Shown here: in pieces, positions 26,774-35,043 of the stretch
Layout of the letters: every line of letters begins with the position of its first letter
Position numbering within the stretch: position 1 is the stretch's first letter
Source of the DNA: JBPCOI01 sp051000395
Lineage (GTDB): Bacteria; Actinomycetota; Actinomycetes; Mycobacteriales; Jatrophihabitantaceae
Assembly: GCA_051000395.1 (NCBI GenBank)
Contig: JBPCOI010000043.1
Span: 1 to 57,731, forward strand
DNA: 57,731 bases
Direction: 5' to 3'
Program-made: the position numbers and the translations under genes
The notes under the pieces: generated by a model
Database searches by the model: none
The model's input: only the letters and a program-made list of their open reading frames with translations
Told to the model about the DNA's origin: nothing

Positions 26774-28174
26774 ATGCCGTTCGAACGCGCGCGTGAGGCC
26801 GTATCGCCAGCGGCTGTCTCGCGTCCGGCGGCGGACGGATCGCCACGGCGCAGCGTCGTGCCGACTGCCGCGGGACGCTCGCTGTGGCTCGCTGCAGCGT
26901 GGACGGGAGCCGGCGCCGCGGTGCTCTGCGCGATCCTCGGCGTCGTGGCGGTCGCGATTTGCTGGCTACCGGTGTCCGGCACGACGGGACGGGTCAACTC
27001 CACGATCCACGCCGGGCTGCTGAGCTTCCTGGCCTCCGTCCACGGCGGCGTCACGGTCGATGGCACGCCCGCGACGTTCCTCCCGCTCGGCATGACGGTC
27101 GCGGTCGGCTTGGTCGCATGGCGGGCCGGGTGCGCGCTCGCCGACGCCGCGGCCGACCTCGGCGAACGCGACCCGGCGCGCCTGGCGGTCGCGGGCGTGG
27201 CGCAGGCGCTCAGCTTCGCGCTCGTCTGCCTGCTCGCCGCGCCGCTCGCCTCCCTCGGCACGAGCGGCGTGCCGCCGGTGGGTGTGGCCGTCGCGTCGCT
27301 GCTGCTGTTCGCGCTCACCGGCGGCTCGGCGCTGGTGCGCCTCTCACCGCTGTCGGACTGGTGCGCGGCGTGCGTGCCGTCCGGTCTCGGGTCGTGCGTG
27401 CGGGCCGGTGCCGCTGCGGTGACGGTCTACCTCGGTGCGGGCGCGGCGCTGGTGGCCGGATCGCTCGCGGTGCACCACGGCCGCGTCGAACTGCTCTCGC
27501 AGCAGGTCGGCGGCGGCTGGGGGGGCGTGCCGGTGCTGCTGCTGGGCCTGCTCGCCGCACCGAACGCCGTCATCGCGGGAGCCGCCTACCTGGCCGGCCC
27601 GGGATTCGCGGTCGGCTCGGCGACCACGGCGAGTGCCGTCAGCACGGCTCACGGCACGCTGCCCGCCTTCCCGATCCTCGGCGCGATGCCCGACGGCCAC
27701 GGCGCCGGTCCGGCGGTCTGGCTGCTGGTGGTCGCCACGCCCGTCGCCGCCGGGCTCGTCGCGGCGCGCATGGCGGGACGAGCGCCCGAGTGGCGCGTTC
27801 GCCTGCGCGAGCTGGGGATGACGGCCGTCGTGAGCGGGCTGGCGATGGCGGTGCTCGCCTGGCAGGGCGGGGGCTCCATCGGTTCCGGGCGGCTGCGGAC
27901 GATCGGCGCGTCGCCGCTCTGGCTCGGCCTCGCGGTGACGCTGGAGGTTGCGGCAGTCGCGGGCGCCGCGACGGGCGCGCTCGCCATCTGGCGCTGGCAC
28001 ACCAGCCGGACGGCAGCCGAGCCCGAGCCAGCCGTGTCGCCGGAGCCAGCCGCGGCGGCGGAGCCGGCCGTGTCGGCCGACCCACCGGGCCTCGTGGTCG
28101 TTGCCGGCCACGGCGAGGACGCCGACAAGGACGCCAACAAGGACGCCGACGAAGCGGACGAGCTCGCCGGGTAG
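26774..28174 (+). CDS. DUF6350 polytopic membrane protein (PerM-like)
   Basis: 466 aa with about ten hydrophobic segments and little loop sequence. By position before purN it corresponds to Rv0955/PerM, reported as a membrane factor needed for cell division and persistence in Mycobacterium tuberculosis. The C-terminus is a hydrophilic low-complexity tail of EPA-type repeats and then KDANKDADEADE. A CAGCCT hexamer 7 nt before ATG 26774 may be a -10. Its stop codon TAG is part of the purN -10 hexamer. Confidence 0.78.
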   Translation: MPFERAREAVSPAAVSRPAADGSPRRSVVPTAAGRSLWLAAAWTGAGAAVLCAILGVVAVAICWLPVSGTTGRVNSTIHAGLLSFLASVHGGVTVDGTPATFLPLGMTVAVGLVAWRAGCALADAAADLGERDPARLAVAGVAQALSFALVCLLAAPLASLGTSGVPPVGVAVASLLLFALTGGSALVRLSPLSDWCAACVPSGLGSCVRAGAAAVTVYLGAGAALVAGSLAVHHGRVELLSQQVGGGWGGVPVLLLGLLAAPNAVIAGAAYLAGPGFAVGSATTASAVSTAHGTLPAFPILGAMPDGHGAGPAVWLLVVATPVAAGLVAARMAGRAPEWRVRLRELGMTAVVSGLAMAVLAWQGGGSIGSGRLRTIGASPLWLGLAVTLEVAAVAGAATGALAIWRWHTSRTAAEPEPAVSPEPAAAAEPAVSADPPGLVVVAGHGEDADKDANKDADEADELAG

Positions 28175-28177
28175 GGT
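28172..28177 (+). promoter_or_regulatory. Leaderless-type -10 TAGGGT of purN
   Basis: TAGGGT includes the TAG stop of the previous gene; 7 nt later is GTG 28185. No ribosome site. Confidence 0.5.
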
Positions 28178-28184
28178 TTCCGGC

Positions 28185-28757
28185 GTGCCGGCCCGCCTCG
28201 TCGTCCTCGCCTCCGGCAGCGGCAGCACCCTGCAAGCCGTGCTCGACGCGGCAGCAAACCCCGGCTTCGGCGCCACCGTGGTTGCAGTCGGCACGGACGT
28301 CCCGGGCTGCCCGGCGATGGCCCGGGCCGAGGCCGCGGGCGTAGCCACCTTCGCTGCCGCCGTGCGCGACTACCCGCAGCGTGGCGCATGGAACGCCGCA
28401 CTCGCCGACGCGATCGGCTCGCACCGGCCCGATCTCGTGGTGCTGGCCGGTTTCATGCGGCTGCTCGATCCGACGGTCGTCAACCGCTTCAAGATCGTCA
28501 ACACGCATCCGGCGCTGCTTCCGGCCTTCCCGGGCGCGCACGCGATCCGCGACGCGCTCGCCGCCGGGGCGCGCAGCACGGGCGCGAGCGTGCACTGGGT
28601 GGACGAGGGCGTCGACACCGGCGAGGTGATCGCGCAGGCTGAGGTCGCGATCCTCGCGGGCGACGACGAGGACAGCCTGCGCGCGCGGATCCAGGCCGTC
28701 GAGAAACCCCTGTACGTCAAGGCAATTCGGCAGCTGTGTCAGGAGATTTTCGCATGA
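28185..28757 (+). CDS. purN: Phosphoribosylglycinamide formyltransferase
   Basis: Third step of purine synthesis, adding a formyl group from 10-formyltetrahydrofolate. 190 aa, normal length. The phosphate loop LVVLASGSGSTLQAV replaces the usual GSGSN with GSGST. The catalytic Asn-His-Asp set is in VVNTHPALLPAFPGAHA and WVDEGVDTGEVIAQ. ATGA at its end opens a 24-codon frame that runs exactly into purH. Confidence 0.95.
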   Translation: MPARLVVLASGSGSTLQAVLDAAANPGFGATVVAVGTDVPGCPAMARAEAAGVATFAAAVRDYPQRGAWNAALADAIGSHRPDLVVLAGFMRLLDPTVVNRFKIVNTHPALLPAFPGAHAIRDALAAGARSTGASVHWVDEGVDTGEVIAQAEVAILAGDDEDSLRARIQAVEKPLYVKAIRQLCQEIFA

Positions 28758-28828
28758 GAGCAGGGCGGACCTATCTGCACGGTGCGGGCGCGGCCGTTGC
28801 CGCCGCGCCGAGGCGGGGACGGCGATGA
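28754..28828 (+). other. 24-codon frame bridging purN and purH
   Basis: ATG 28754 overlaps the purN stop (ATGA), and its TGA at 28826-28828 overlaps the purH ATG (ATGA). It reads MRAGRTYLHGAGAAVAAAPR and four further basic or Gly residues. It may carry ribosomes from purN to purH; its product need not matter. No own ribosome site. Confidence 0.35.
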
Positions 28829-30423
28829 GCCGCATCGCCATCCGGCGCGCGCTGGTCAGCGTCTACGACAAGACCGGGTTGGACGAGCTCGCCCGGGGGC
28901 TGCACGAGGCGGGCGTCGAGATCGTGTCGACGGGCTCGACGGCGGCGCGGATCCGTGAGCTGGGGGTGCCGGTCACTCCGGTCGACGCGATGACCGGCTT
29001 TCCCGAGATTCTCGGCGGCCGGGTGAAGACGCTGCACCCGCACGTGCACGCCGGGCTGCTCGCGGACCAGGACGACCCGTCCCACGTCACGACGATCGGC
29101 GAGCTCGGCATCGCGCCGTTCCAGCTGCTGGTCGCCAACCTGTACCCGTTCGTCCAGACCGCGGCCAGCGGGGCGGCACCGCCACAGATCATCGAGCAGA
29201 TCGACATCGGCGGCCCGGCCATGGTCCGCTCCGGCGCGAAGAACCACGGGTCGATGACGGTCGTCGTCGACCCGAAGCACTACCCCGAGGTGCTCGCCGC
29301 CGTCGCCGCCGGCGGCTTCGACTTGCCCGCGCGACAGCGCTTCGCGCGAGAGGCGTTTCGGCACACCGCCGGGTACGACATCGCCGTCGCGTCGTGGTTC
29401 GGTGCCGTGCTCGCGCCCGACGACGGCGCAACCCCCAGCAGTGACGGCGGGGTGGCTGTCGAGGCGCCCTCGGGTTTCCCCGGCTGGATCGCGGCCGACT
29501 ACGAGCGGGCGGCGGTGCTGCGCTACGGGGAGAACCCGCATCAGCGCGCGGCGCTCTACATCACGCGGGACGGGCGTGAGGGGGTCGCGCGCGGCGAGCA
29601 GATTGCCGGCAAGGCCATGAGCTACAACAACTACGTCGACGCCGACGCCGCGTGGCGGGCGGCCTACGACTTCGCCGATCCGTGCGTGGCGATCATCAAG
29701 CACGCGAACCCGTGCGGGATCGCGATCGGAGCCGATATCGCCGCGGCGCACCGCGCTGCGCACGCGTGTGACCCGGTCAGTGCGTACGGCGGCGTCATCG
29801 CGACCAACCGTCCGATGAGCCTGGCGATGGCCGAGCAGGTGGCTCCCGTGTTCACCGAGGTGATCGTCGCGCCGGCGTTCGAGGACGGCGTGCTGCAACG
29901 GCTGGGGAACAAGAAGGACCTGCGCCTGCTTGTCGTGCCGCCGCGCCCGCAGCGGCCGGGCGTGGAGTCCCGTGCGATCTCCGGCGGGATGTTGCTGCAG
30001 AGTGCCGACCGGATCGACGCGCCGGGCGACGACCCCTCGAGCTGGACGCTTGCCGCCGGCGAAGCGGTCGACGAGGCGAGCTTCGCCGATCTGGCGTTCG
30101 CCTGGCGGGCGTTGCGCGCGGTGAAGTCCAACGCGATCCTGCTCGCCCGCGGCGGCGCGAGTGTCGGTGTCGGCATGGGCCAGGTCAACCGGGTCGACTC
30201 CTGCCGCCTCGCCGTGGTGCGGGCCGGGGACCGGGCCGCCGGCTCGGTGGCGGCCTCGGACGCGTACTTCCCGTTCCCGGACGGGCCGCAGGTGCTACTG
30301 GACGCCGGCGTGTGCGCCATCGTGCAACCCGGCGGCTCGATCCGCGACGGCGAGGTGATCGACGCCGTCAACGCCGCGGGCGCCGCGCTCTACCTGACCG
30401 GCACCCGCCACTTCGCGCACTGA
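28825..30423 (+). CDS. purH: AICAR transformylase/IMP cyclohydrolase
   Basis: Final two steps of IMP synthesis, 532 aa. The N-terminal MGS-like cyclohydrolase domain (residues 5-150) has SVYDKTGLDELA, STGSTAARI and GGRVKTLHPHVHAG. The transformylase domain has YGENPHQRAALY, KHANPCGIAIG (catalytic Lys-His) and RAVKSNAILLA. A Gly/Ser insert near 203-210 (ATPSSDGGV) coincides with a GC-rich element like those in pcrA. It feeds IMP to guaB. A hairpin follows the stop immediately. Confidence 0.97.
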   Translation: MSRIAIRRALVSVYDKTGLDELARGLHEAGVEIVSTGSTAARIRELGVPVTPVDAMTGFPEILGGRVKTLHPHVHAGLLADQDDPSHVTTIGELGIAPFQLLVANLYPFVQTAASGAAPPQIIEQIDIGGPAMVRSGAKNHGSMTVVVDPKHYPEVLAAVAAGGFDLPARQRFAREAFRHTAGYDIAVASWFGAVLAPDDGATPSSDGGVAVEAPSGFPGWIAADYERAAVLRYGENPHQRAALYITRDGREGVARGEQIAGKAMSYNNYVDADAAWRAAYDFADPCVAIIKHANPCGIAIGADIAAAHRAAHACDPVSAYGGVIATNRPMSLAMAEQVAPVFTEVIVAPAFEDGVLQRLGNKKDLRLLVVPPRPQRPGVESRAISGGMLLQSADRIDAPGDDPSSWTLAAGEAVDEASFADLAFAWRALRAVKSNAILLARGGASVGVGMGQVNRVDSCRLAVVRAGDRAAGSVAASDAYFPFPDGPQVLLDAGVCAIVQPGGSIRDGEVIDAVNAAGAALYLTGTRHFAH

Positions 30424-30453
30424 GCGCCCCTGAGCGGCACCGGGCGGGCGCTC
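30422..30453 (+). terminator. purH terminator hairpin
   Basis: GAGCGCCC (30422-30429) pairs with GGGCGCTC (30446-30453), an 8-bp stem overlapping the stop codon. A second stem, GGCACCG (30477-30483) with CGGTGCC (30497-30503), may stop the convergent gene. Confidence 0.6.
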
Positions 30454-30490
30454 AGCGGCACCGAGCGGCACCGAGTGGCACCGAGTGGTT
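30451..30490. repeat. 10-bp tandem repeat, four units
   Basis: Consecutive units in exact 10-bp phase, consensus GAGCGGCACC with variants CAGCGGCACC and GAGTGGCACC; a further unit lies at 30432-30441. It fills the gap between convergent purH and the CMD-fold gene. Confidence 0.65.
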
Positions 30491-30492
30491 GC

Positions 30493-31029
30493 TCAGCGGT
30501 GCCGGTCGGGCTGGATGCGCAGGGTGTTGAGGAAGGTAGCCAGCATCTCGTAGTGCCCGGCCAGCATCAGGAACTCCACCGTGCACGCCTCGTCGAGGTG
30601 CTCGCGCAGCGCCGACCAGGTGTCGTCGTCGAGATCCTGCTCGGCGTGCAGCATGTCCACGGCGGCGAGCAGCGCCCGCTCGCGTGCCGTCCAGCCCGCG
30701 GCGGCCGGATAGGCCTGGATCCGCATGAGATCCGCGGCGCTCACCCCGACGCGACGGCCCAGCCGCACGTGGTGCTCGAACTCGTAGGCGCACTGCCGGA
30801 GGTACGCGACGCGCAGGATGACGAGCTCGGTGTCGCGTCGCGGCAGCGTGCCGCCCGGCATGAGCCGGCCGGCGAAACGCAGCCAGCCGCGAAACAGCTT
30901 GGGCCGGCGTCCCATCGTCAGGAACAGCTTCGGCGCCTCGGTCCGCGCGACCCGTCCGGCCAGCTGCGCGAACCCCCACGCGAACAGGCCGGCTTCGGCG
31001 CGGTTGCCCGGCGCGATGCGGGCGCTCAT
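30493..31029 (-). CDS. Carboxymuconolactone decarboxylase-fold (AhpD-like) protein
   Basis: 178-aa helical protein. The central RRDTELVILRVAYLRQCAYEFEHHVRLGRRVG is the CMD-fold signature with the catalytic-type Tyr, Glu and His; the single Cys precedes them (QCAYEFEHH), so it lacks the CxxC of AhpD. The substrate is unknown; members act as decarboxylases, isomerases or alkylhydroperoxidases. ATG 31029 overlaps the SDR stop (ATGA), making it third in a ppa-SDR-CMD unit. Confidence 0.78.
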   Translation of the reverse strand: MSARIAPGNRAEAGLFAWGFAQLAGRVARTEAPKLFLTMGRRPKLFRGWLRFAGRLMPGGTLPRRDTELVILRVAYLRQCAYEFEHHVRLGRRVGVSAADLMRIQAYPAAAGWTARERALLAAVDMLHAEQDLDDDTWSALREHLDEACTVEFLMLAGHYEMLATFLNTLRIQPDRHR

Positions 31030-31895
31030 CTCGACTCCGGCAGGGGCAGCGCGTGGTTGGCCGCGCGATTCAGGGCGCGCATGGCGAGCACGTAGCCGGG
31101 TTCGAACAGGCGCTGCAACCGGTGGATGCGGCGGATGTCACCGGAGGTGAAGACCAGGTAGGTGTTGCGGTGCACGGCGCGCAGGATCGACTCGGCGGCT
31201 TGTTCGGGGGAGACGGCGCGCTTGGCGAAGCGTGCGTGCAGCCGCTGGAAGTGCTCGCTGTGCTTGTCCACCCCGGCGATCTCGACGGTCTGGGTCAGCG
31301 GGGTGTCCACGCCACCCGGGCACACCAGGCTTACGCCGATCCCGTGCTGGCGCAGGTCGAAGCGCAGCACCTCCGAGACGCCGCGCAGGCCGAACTTGCT
31401 CGCGCTGTACGCCGCGTGCCACGGCAGGCCGATCAGCCCCGCGGCCGAGGAGACGTTCACCAGGTGCCCGCCCCGACCGGCGGCGACCATGCGCGGCACG
31501 AACGTCTCGATGACGTGGATCGGGCCCATCAGGTTGATCTCGACCATCGAGCGCCAGTGCCGATGCTCCAGGTTCGACACCGTCCCCCACGCGGACACAC
31601 CGGCGACGTTCATGACGACGTCCATGCACTCGACGCCGGCGTGCATCCGGTGCGACAGGGAGCGAACCTGCTCGTAGTCGGAGATGTCGGCCGCTTCGGC
31701 GCAGCGCACCGTCGCGCCGGTCCGCTCGATCTCTGCCACAGTCCGTACGAGCAGCGCCTCGTTGACGTCGGTGAGGTACAGCTCGGCGCCCTCGCGGCCG
31801 GCGGCGATCGCGGTGGCTCGTCCGATGCCGCTGGCCGCACCGGTGATGAAGACGCGGCGCCCGGACAGCGTGGACAGCTCTGGCCTGCGCACCAT
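31026..31895 (-). CDS. Short-chain dehydrogenase/reductase
   Basis: 289-aa Rossmann-fold oxidoreductase. GAASGIGRATA (cofactor), D of LTDVN (suggesting NAD preference), NVAG, catalytic Ser in VNVSSAAG, and YSASK (Tyr, Lys) are intact. The C-terminal extension, about 40 aa rich in Arg, is typical of classical lipid- or steroid-handling members. Start ATG 31895, 20 nt after ppa. The substrate is not predictable. Confidence 0.85.
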   Translation of the reverse strand: MVRRPELSTLSGRRVFITGAASGIGRATAIAAGREGAELYLTDVNEALLVRTVAEIERTGATVRCAEAADISDYEQVRSLSHRMHAGVECMDVVMNVAGVSAWGTVSNLEHRHWRSMVEINLMGPIHVIETFVPRMVAAGRGGHLVNVSSAAGLIGLPWHAAYSASKFGLRGVSEVLRFDLRQHGIGVSLVCPGGVDTPLTQTVEIAGVDKHSEHFQRLHARFAKRAVSPEQAAESILRAVHRNTYLVFTSGDIRRIHRLQRLFEPGYVLAMRALNRAANHALPLPESR

Positions 31896-31915
31896 GCCCG
31901 ATCCCGCTGGATCGC

Positions 31916-32419
31916 TCAGTGCCGGCTGGCGGGCGAGGCGTCGCGGAGGCGCCGGCGCGAGGCGACGATCTCCGCCTCGGCGTCGACGCGTCCTGCCCAG
32001 CTCGCCCCCTCGACGCTCTTGCCCGGCTCGAGGGCCTTGTAGACCTCGAAGAAGTGCTGGATCTCCAGGCGGTCGAACTCCGGGACGTGATGGATGTCGC
32101 GCAGGTGCTCCAGGCGCGGGTCCGCGCACGGGACGGCGAGGACCTTGTCGTCCGCGCCGCGCTCGTCGGTCATGCGGAACATGCCGATCGCGCGGCTGCG
32201 CACCAGCACGCCGGGGAACAGCGGGTCGCCCTGCAGCAGCACCAGGGCGTCGAGCGGGTCGCCGTCGAGGCCGAGCGTGTCCTCGATGTAGCCGTAGTCG
32301 GCGGGGTACTGCGTCGAGGTGAACAGGGTGCGGTCCAGGCGCATGCGGCCGCTGTCGTGGTCGACCTCGTACTTGTTGCGGCTCCCGCGCGGGATCTCGA
32401 TGAGGACGTCGAACTCCAC
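31916..32419 (-). CDS. ppa: Inorganic pyrophosphatase
   Basis: 167-aa soluble family I enzyme hydrolysing pyrophosphate to phosphate. IEIPRGSRNKYEVDH, ADYGYIEDTLGLDGDPLDALVLL and VPCADPRLEHLRDI carry the Asp/Glu magnesium ligands. GTG 32419 with a GGGAG ribosome site about 12 nt upstream. Divergent from dacB, as in mycobacteria (Rv3628/Rv3627c). Confidence 0.96.
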   Translation of the reverse strand: MEFDVLIEIPRGSRNKYEVDHDSGRMRLDRTLFTSTQYPADYGYIEDTLGLDGDPLDALVLLQGDPLFPGVLVRSRAIGMFRMTDERGADDKVLAVPCADPRLEHLRDIHHVPEFDRLEIQHFFEVYKALEPGKSVEGASWAGRVDAEAEIVASRRRLRDASPASRH

Positions 32420-32474
32420 GGTGGTCTGCTCCCTCGTCCCGGCGGCGCGTGGCGGCGCGCGCGTGATGTCTCGT

Positions 32475-32480
32475 TAGTGT
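32475..32480 (+). promoter_or_regulatory. Leaderless-type -10 TAGTGT of dacB
   Basis: TAGTGT, then 8 nt, then ATG 32489; no ribosome site. Confidence 0.5.
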
Positions 32481-32488
32481 GGCCCATC

Positions 32489-33877
32489 ATGAGCCGGCCC
32501 CGCGTGCGATCCGCCGCACTGGTGCTGCTCGTCCTGGTGCTGGCCGTGGCTGTGGGGCTGGGCGGCTACCTCGTCACGCACGCCGTCCGCCGCGGGCACA
32601 GCCAGGCCCGGCCGCCGGTCCTCGCGCTGCCGTCCGCGCTCACCGCGGCGACCGCCCGTCCGGCGCCGGCCCCGTCGGCCGCCGACCCCACCGTGCCGAG
32701 CGCAGCCGCAGTGAGTGCCGCTCTCGCGAAGGCCGCCGCCGACCCGAGCCTCGGCCGGCGCCTGCTCGGCGAGGTGGTGGACGCCCGGACCGGCGCCGTC
32801 CTCTACGACGCGAATGCCACCACGCCAGCCGCGCCTGCCTCGACCGCCAAGCTGCTCACCGCCGCGGCGCTGCTCGCCGTCCGCGGCCCCACCGACCGGA
32901 TCGCCACGACGGTCGTGGCCGGGCCGGCGGGGACCGTCGTACTGATCGGCGGCGGTGATCCGACGCTGACGGGCGCGGCCCGCGGCAAGCCGGGGGCGTA
33001 CGCCGACGCCGCGCGCATCACCGACCTCGCCGCCCAGCTCAGGCGCGCCCACACCGCCGTACGGTCGATCGTCGTGGACGACGGCTTGTTCTCCGGCCCC
33101 GCAGTCGCGCCGGGGTGGGCGCCCGAGGACATCCCCAGCGACTACGCCGCACCCGTCACCGCCGTCCTGGCCGACGGGGGACGTGCCGCGCCCGGTGACA
33201 TCATCCGCAGCACCACCCCCGACCTGGCGGCGGGTCGCGAGCTGGCCGTCGCGCTCGGCGAACCGGCGCTGCCGGTGTCCCGCGGACGCGCGCCGTCCGG
33301 GGCGGCGGTCCTGGCGCGCGTCGAGTCGGCGCCGCTGGCCGTGCTGGTCGAGCAGATGCTGCAGAGCTCGGACAACGTCATCGCCGAGTGCCTGGGCCGT
33401 CAGGTGGCGATCGCGGCGGGTGACCCGGTGTCGTTCGCCGGCGCCGCCGCGGCCATCCGTACCGAACTCACGCGCCTGGGCGTGTCCGTCGGCACAGGGA
33501 TGCAGGATGCGAGCGGGCTGGCGGCGGCCGACCGGCTCAGCCCCGCGGCGCTCGTCGCGGTCCTGCGCCTCGCCGGCAGCACGCCCGCGCAACTGCACGA
33601 CGTCGTGGCGAGTCTGCCGGTCGCCGGCTGGTCGGGCACGCTGCGCGACCGGTACCTGGCCGGCTCGGCTGATGCCGCCGGCGCGGGTGTCGTGCGGGCG
33701 AAGACCGGGACGCTGTCCGGCGTGTCGGCGCTGGCCGGACTCGTCCATGATCGCGACGGGCGACTGCTGGTGTTCGCGTTCGTCGCCGATCGCCTCGATC
33801 CGAGCGCCAGCGCGGCTCCCGCGGAGGCGGCGCTGGACGGCGTCGCGACCGTGCTGGCCGGTTGCGGCTGTTCGTGA
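32489..33877 (+). CDS. dacB: D-alanyl-D-alanine carboxypeptidase/endopeptidase (PBP4 type)
   Basis: 462-aa class C penicillin-binding protein trimming peptidoglycan peptides outside the membrane. An N-terminal membrane anchor (residues 9-30) and an Ala/Pro-rich stalk to about 75 precede the catalytic domain. The catalytic triad motifs are S118-TAK (PASTAKLL), SDN (QSSDNVIAE) and KTG (RAKTGTLSGVSA). The gene begins a forward run toward the zinc protease, tilS, hpt and ftsH. Confidence 0.93.
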   Translation: MSRPRVRSAALVLLVLVLAVAVGLGGYLVTHAVRRGHSQARPPVLALPSALTAATARPAPAPSAADPTVPSAAAVSAALAKAAADPSLGRRLLGEVVDARTGAVLYDANATTPAAPASTAKLLTAAALLAVRGPTDRIATTVVAGPAGTVVLIGGGDPTLTGAARGKPGAYADAARITDLAAQLRRAHTAVRSIVVDDGLFSGPAVAPGWAPEDIPSDYAAPVTAVLADGGRAAPGDIIRSTTPDLAAGRELAVALGEPALPVSRGRAPSGAAVLARVESAPLAVLVEQMLQSSDNVIAECLGRQVAIAAGDPVSFAGAAAAIRTELTRLGVSVGTGMQDASGLAAADRLSPAALVAVLRLAGSTPAQLHDVVASLPVAGWSGTLRDRYLAGSADAAGAGVVRAKTGTLSGVSALAGLVHDRDGRLLVFAFVADRLDPSASAAPAEAALDGVATVLAGCGCS

Positions 33878-33926
33878 GCGCTCCAGCCCCGCGGGTACTG
33901 TTCGCAGGTGTGAAGCGGGGACGCGC

Positions 33927-34973
33927 GTGAGCGGTTTGATCGACTGGGAGATTGCCGCCCGCGCCGCGAAACGGTTCAGCCCGCCGCCGCCGGGCGTGTC
34001 CCGCTTCGAGGCCGACGACGCCGTCGGCGAGCTCTATCGGGCCACGGCACAGGCCGCCGAACTCGTCGCCGAGCTGACTCATCTGAGCGAACCGCCCGTG
34101 TCGGCGGCCACCAGGGTGGTCGACCGCGCGGCGTGGATCGACGCGAACGCCGGTGGCATGCGCTCGATCCTGGCCCCGCTCGTCGACAGGCTGGCCTCGG
34201 ACAACCCCGTCGGCAAGGTCGCCGAGAACGTCGGCAGCCGGCTCACCGGAGTCCAGGTCGGGCTGGTGCTCGGCTTCCTGTCGGGCAAGGTGCTCGGCCA
34301 GTTCGAATTCTTCGACCGCCCCGGCGGCCAGCTGCTGCTCGTCGCGCCGAACCTTGTCGCGGTCGAGCGGCAGCTGAAGGTCGTCCCGGCGGATTTCCGG
34401 CTGTGGGTCTGCCTGCACGAGGTGACCCACCGCGTGCAGTTCACGGCGGTTCCGTGGCTGCGCCAGCACATGCTCGACGAGGTCGGCGCGCTGACCGACG
34501 CGGTCGACACCGACCCGACCGCCCTGCGGCAGCGGCTGAGCGGGGCGGCGGGCGAGCTGGTGAAGGTGATCCGCGGCCAGGGCGACGGTTCGGGGGTGAT
34601 CGCCGTGGTTGCCACGCCCGAGCAACGGGCGATCCTCGAACGTGTCACGGCGTTCATGTCGCTGGTGGAAGGCCACGCGGAGTACGTGATGAACGCCGTG
34701 TCGCCCTCGGTCATCCCGACCCAGGACGCCATCGAGAAGCGCTTCGCCCAGCGCCGGCGCAGGGGCGGCAACCCGCTGGATCGCCTGCTGCGCAAGCTAC
34801 TCGGGCTCGACGCCAAGACGCGGCAGTACGTCGACGGCTCGAAGTTCGTCCGGACGGTCGTCGACCGCATCGGCCTGGACGACTTCAACGCGATCTGGAC
34901 TTCGCGCGAGACGTTGCCCAGCAAGGTCGAGATCGCCGCGCCGCTGCAGTGGATCGCCCGCGTCCACGCCTGA
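33927..34973 (+). CDS. Zinc-dependent metalloprotease, DUF2342/coenzyme F420-type family
   Basis: 348-aa putative gluzincin-like enzyme. The HEVTH zinc site is at 164-168 (VCLHEVTHRVQF) with a conserved downstream GHAEYVMNAV that supplies the third ligand. It lacks a signal peptide, so it is probably cytoplasmic. It matches the conserved gene between dacB and tilS in actinobacteria (Rv3626c position); the natural substrate is unknown. GTG 33927 is chosen for the AGCGGGGA ribosome site; a TACTGT at 33896-33901 may be its -10. Confidence 0.85.
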   Translation: MSGLIDWEIAARAAKRFSPPPPGVSRFEADDAVGELYRATAQAAELVAELTHLSEPPVSAATRVVDRAAWIDANAGGMRSILAPLVDRLASDNPVGKVAENVGSRLTGVQVGLVLGFLSGKVLGQFEFFDRPGGQLLLVAPNLVAVERQLKVVPADFRLWVCLHEVTHRVQFTAVPWLRQHMLDEVGALTDAVDTDPTALRQRLSGAAGELVKVIRGQGDGSGVIAVVATPEQRAILERVTAFMSLVEGHAEYVMNAVSPSVIPTQDAIEKRFAQRRRRGGNPLDRLLRKLLGLDAKTRQYVDGSKFVRTVVDRIGLDDFNAIWTSRETLPSKVEIAAPLQWIARVHA

Positions 34974-34977
34974 TCGC

Positions 34978-35028
34978 CCGATCGTGCAACTTTTGGCCGC
35001 CTGACGGCGCCGAACGTTGCACGATCGG
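34978..35028. repeat. Long-armed intergenic hairpin, GTGCAAC family copy A
   Basis: Arms CCGATCGTGCAAC (34978-34990) and GTTGCACGATCGG (35016-35028) are perfect 13-mers around TTTTGGCCGCCTGACGG and 8 more bases. It fills the gap between the zinc protease and tilS and lies just before the tilS GGGAGG ribosome site. Related copies are at 43295 and 51928. Confidence 0.85.
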
Positions 35029-35043
35029 CGGGAGGATGGGCTG

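Noticed and set aside
35017..35043. Upstream ATG for tilS
   Set aside because: It is inside the right arm of hairpin A and would add residues not seen in the family; ATG 35044 has GGGAGG upstream.
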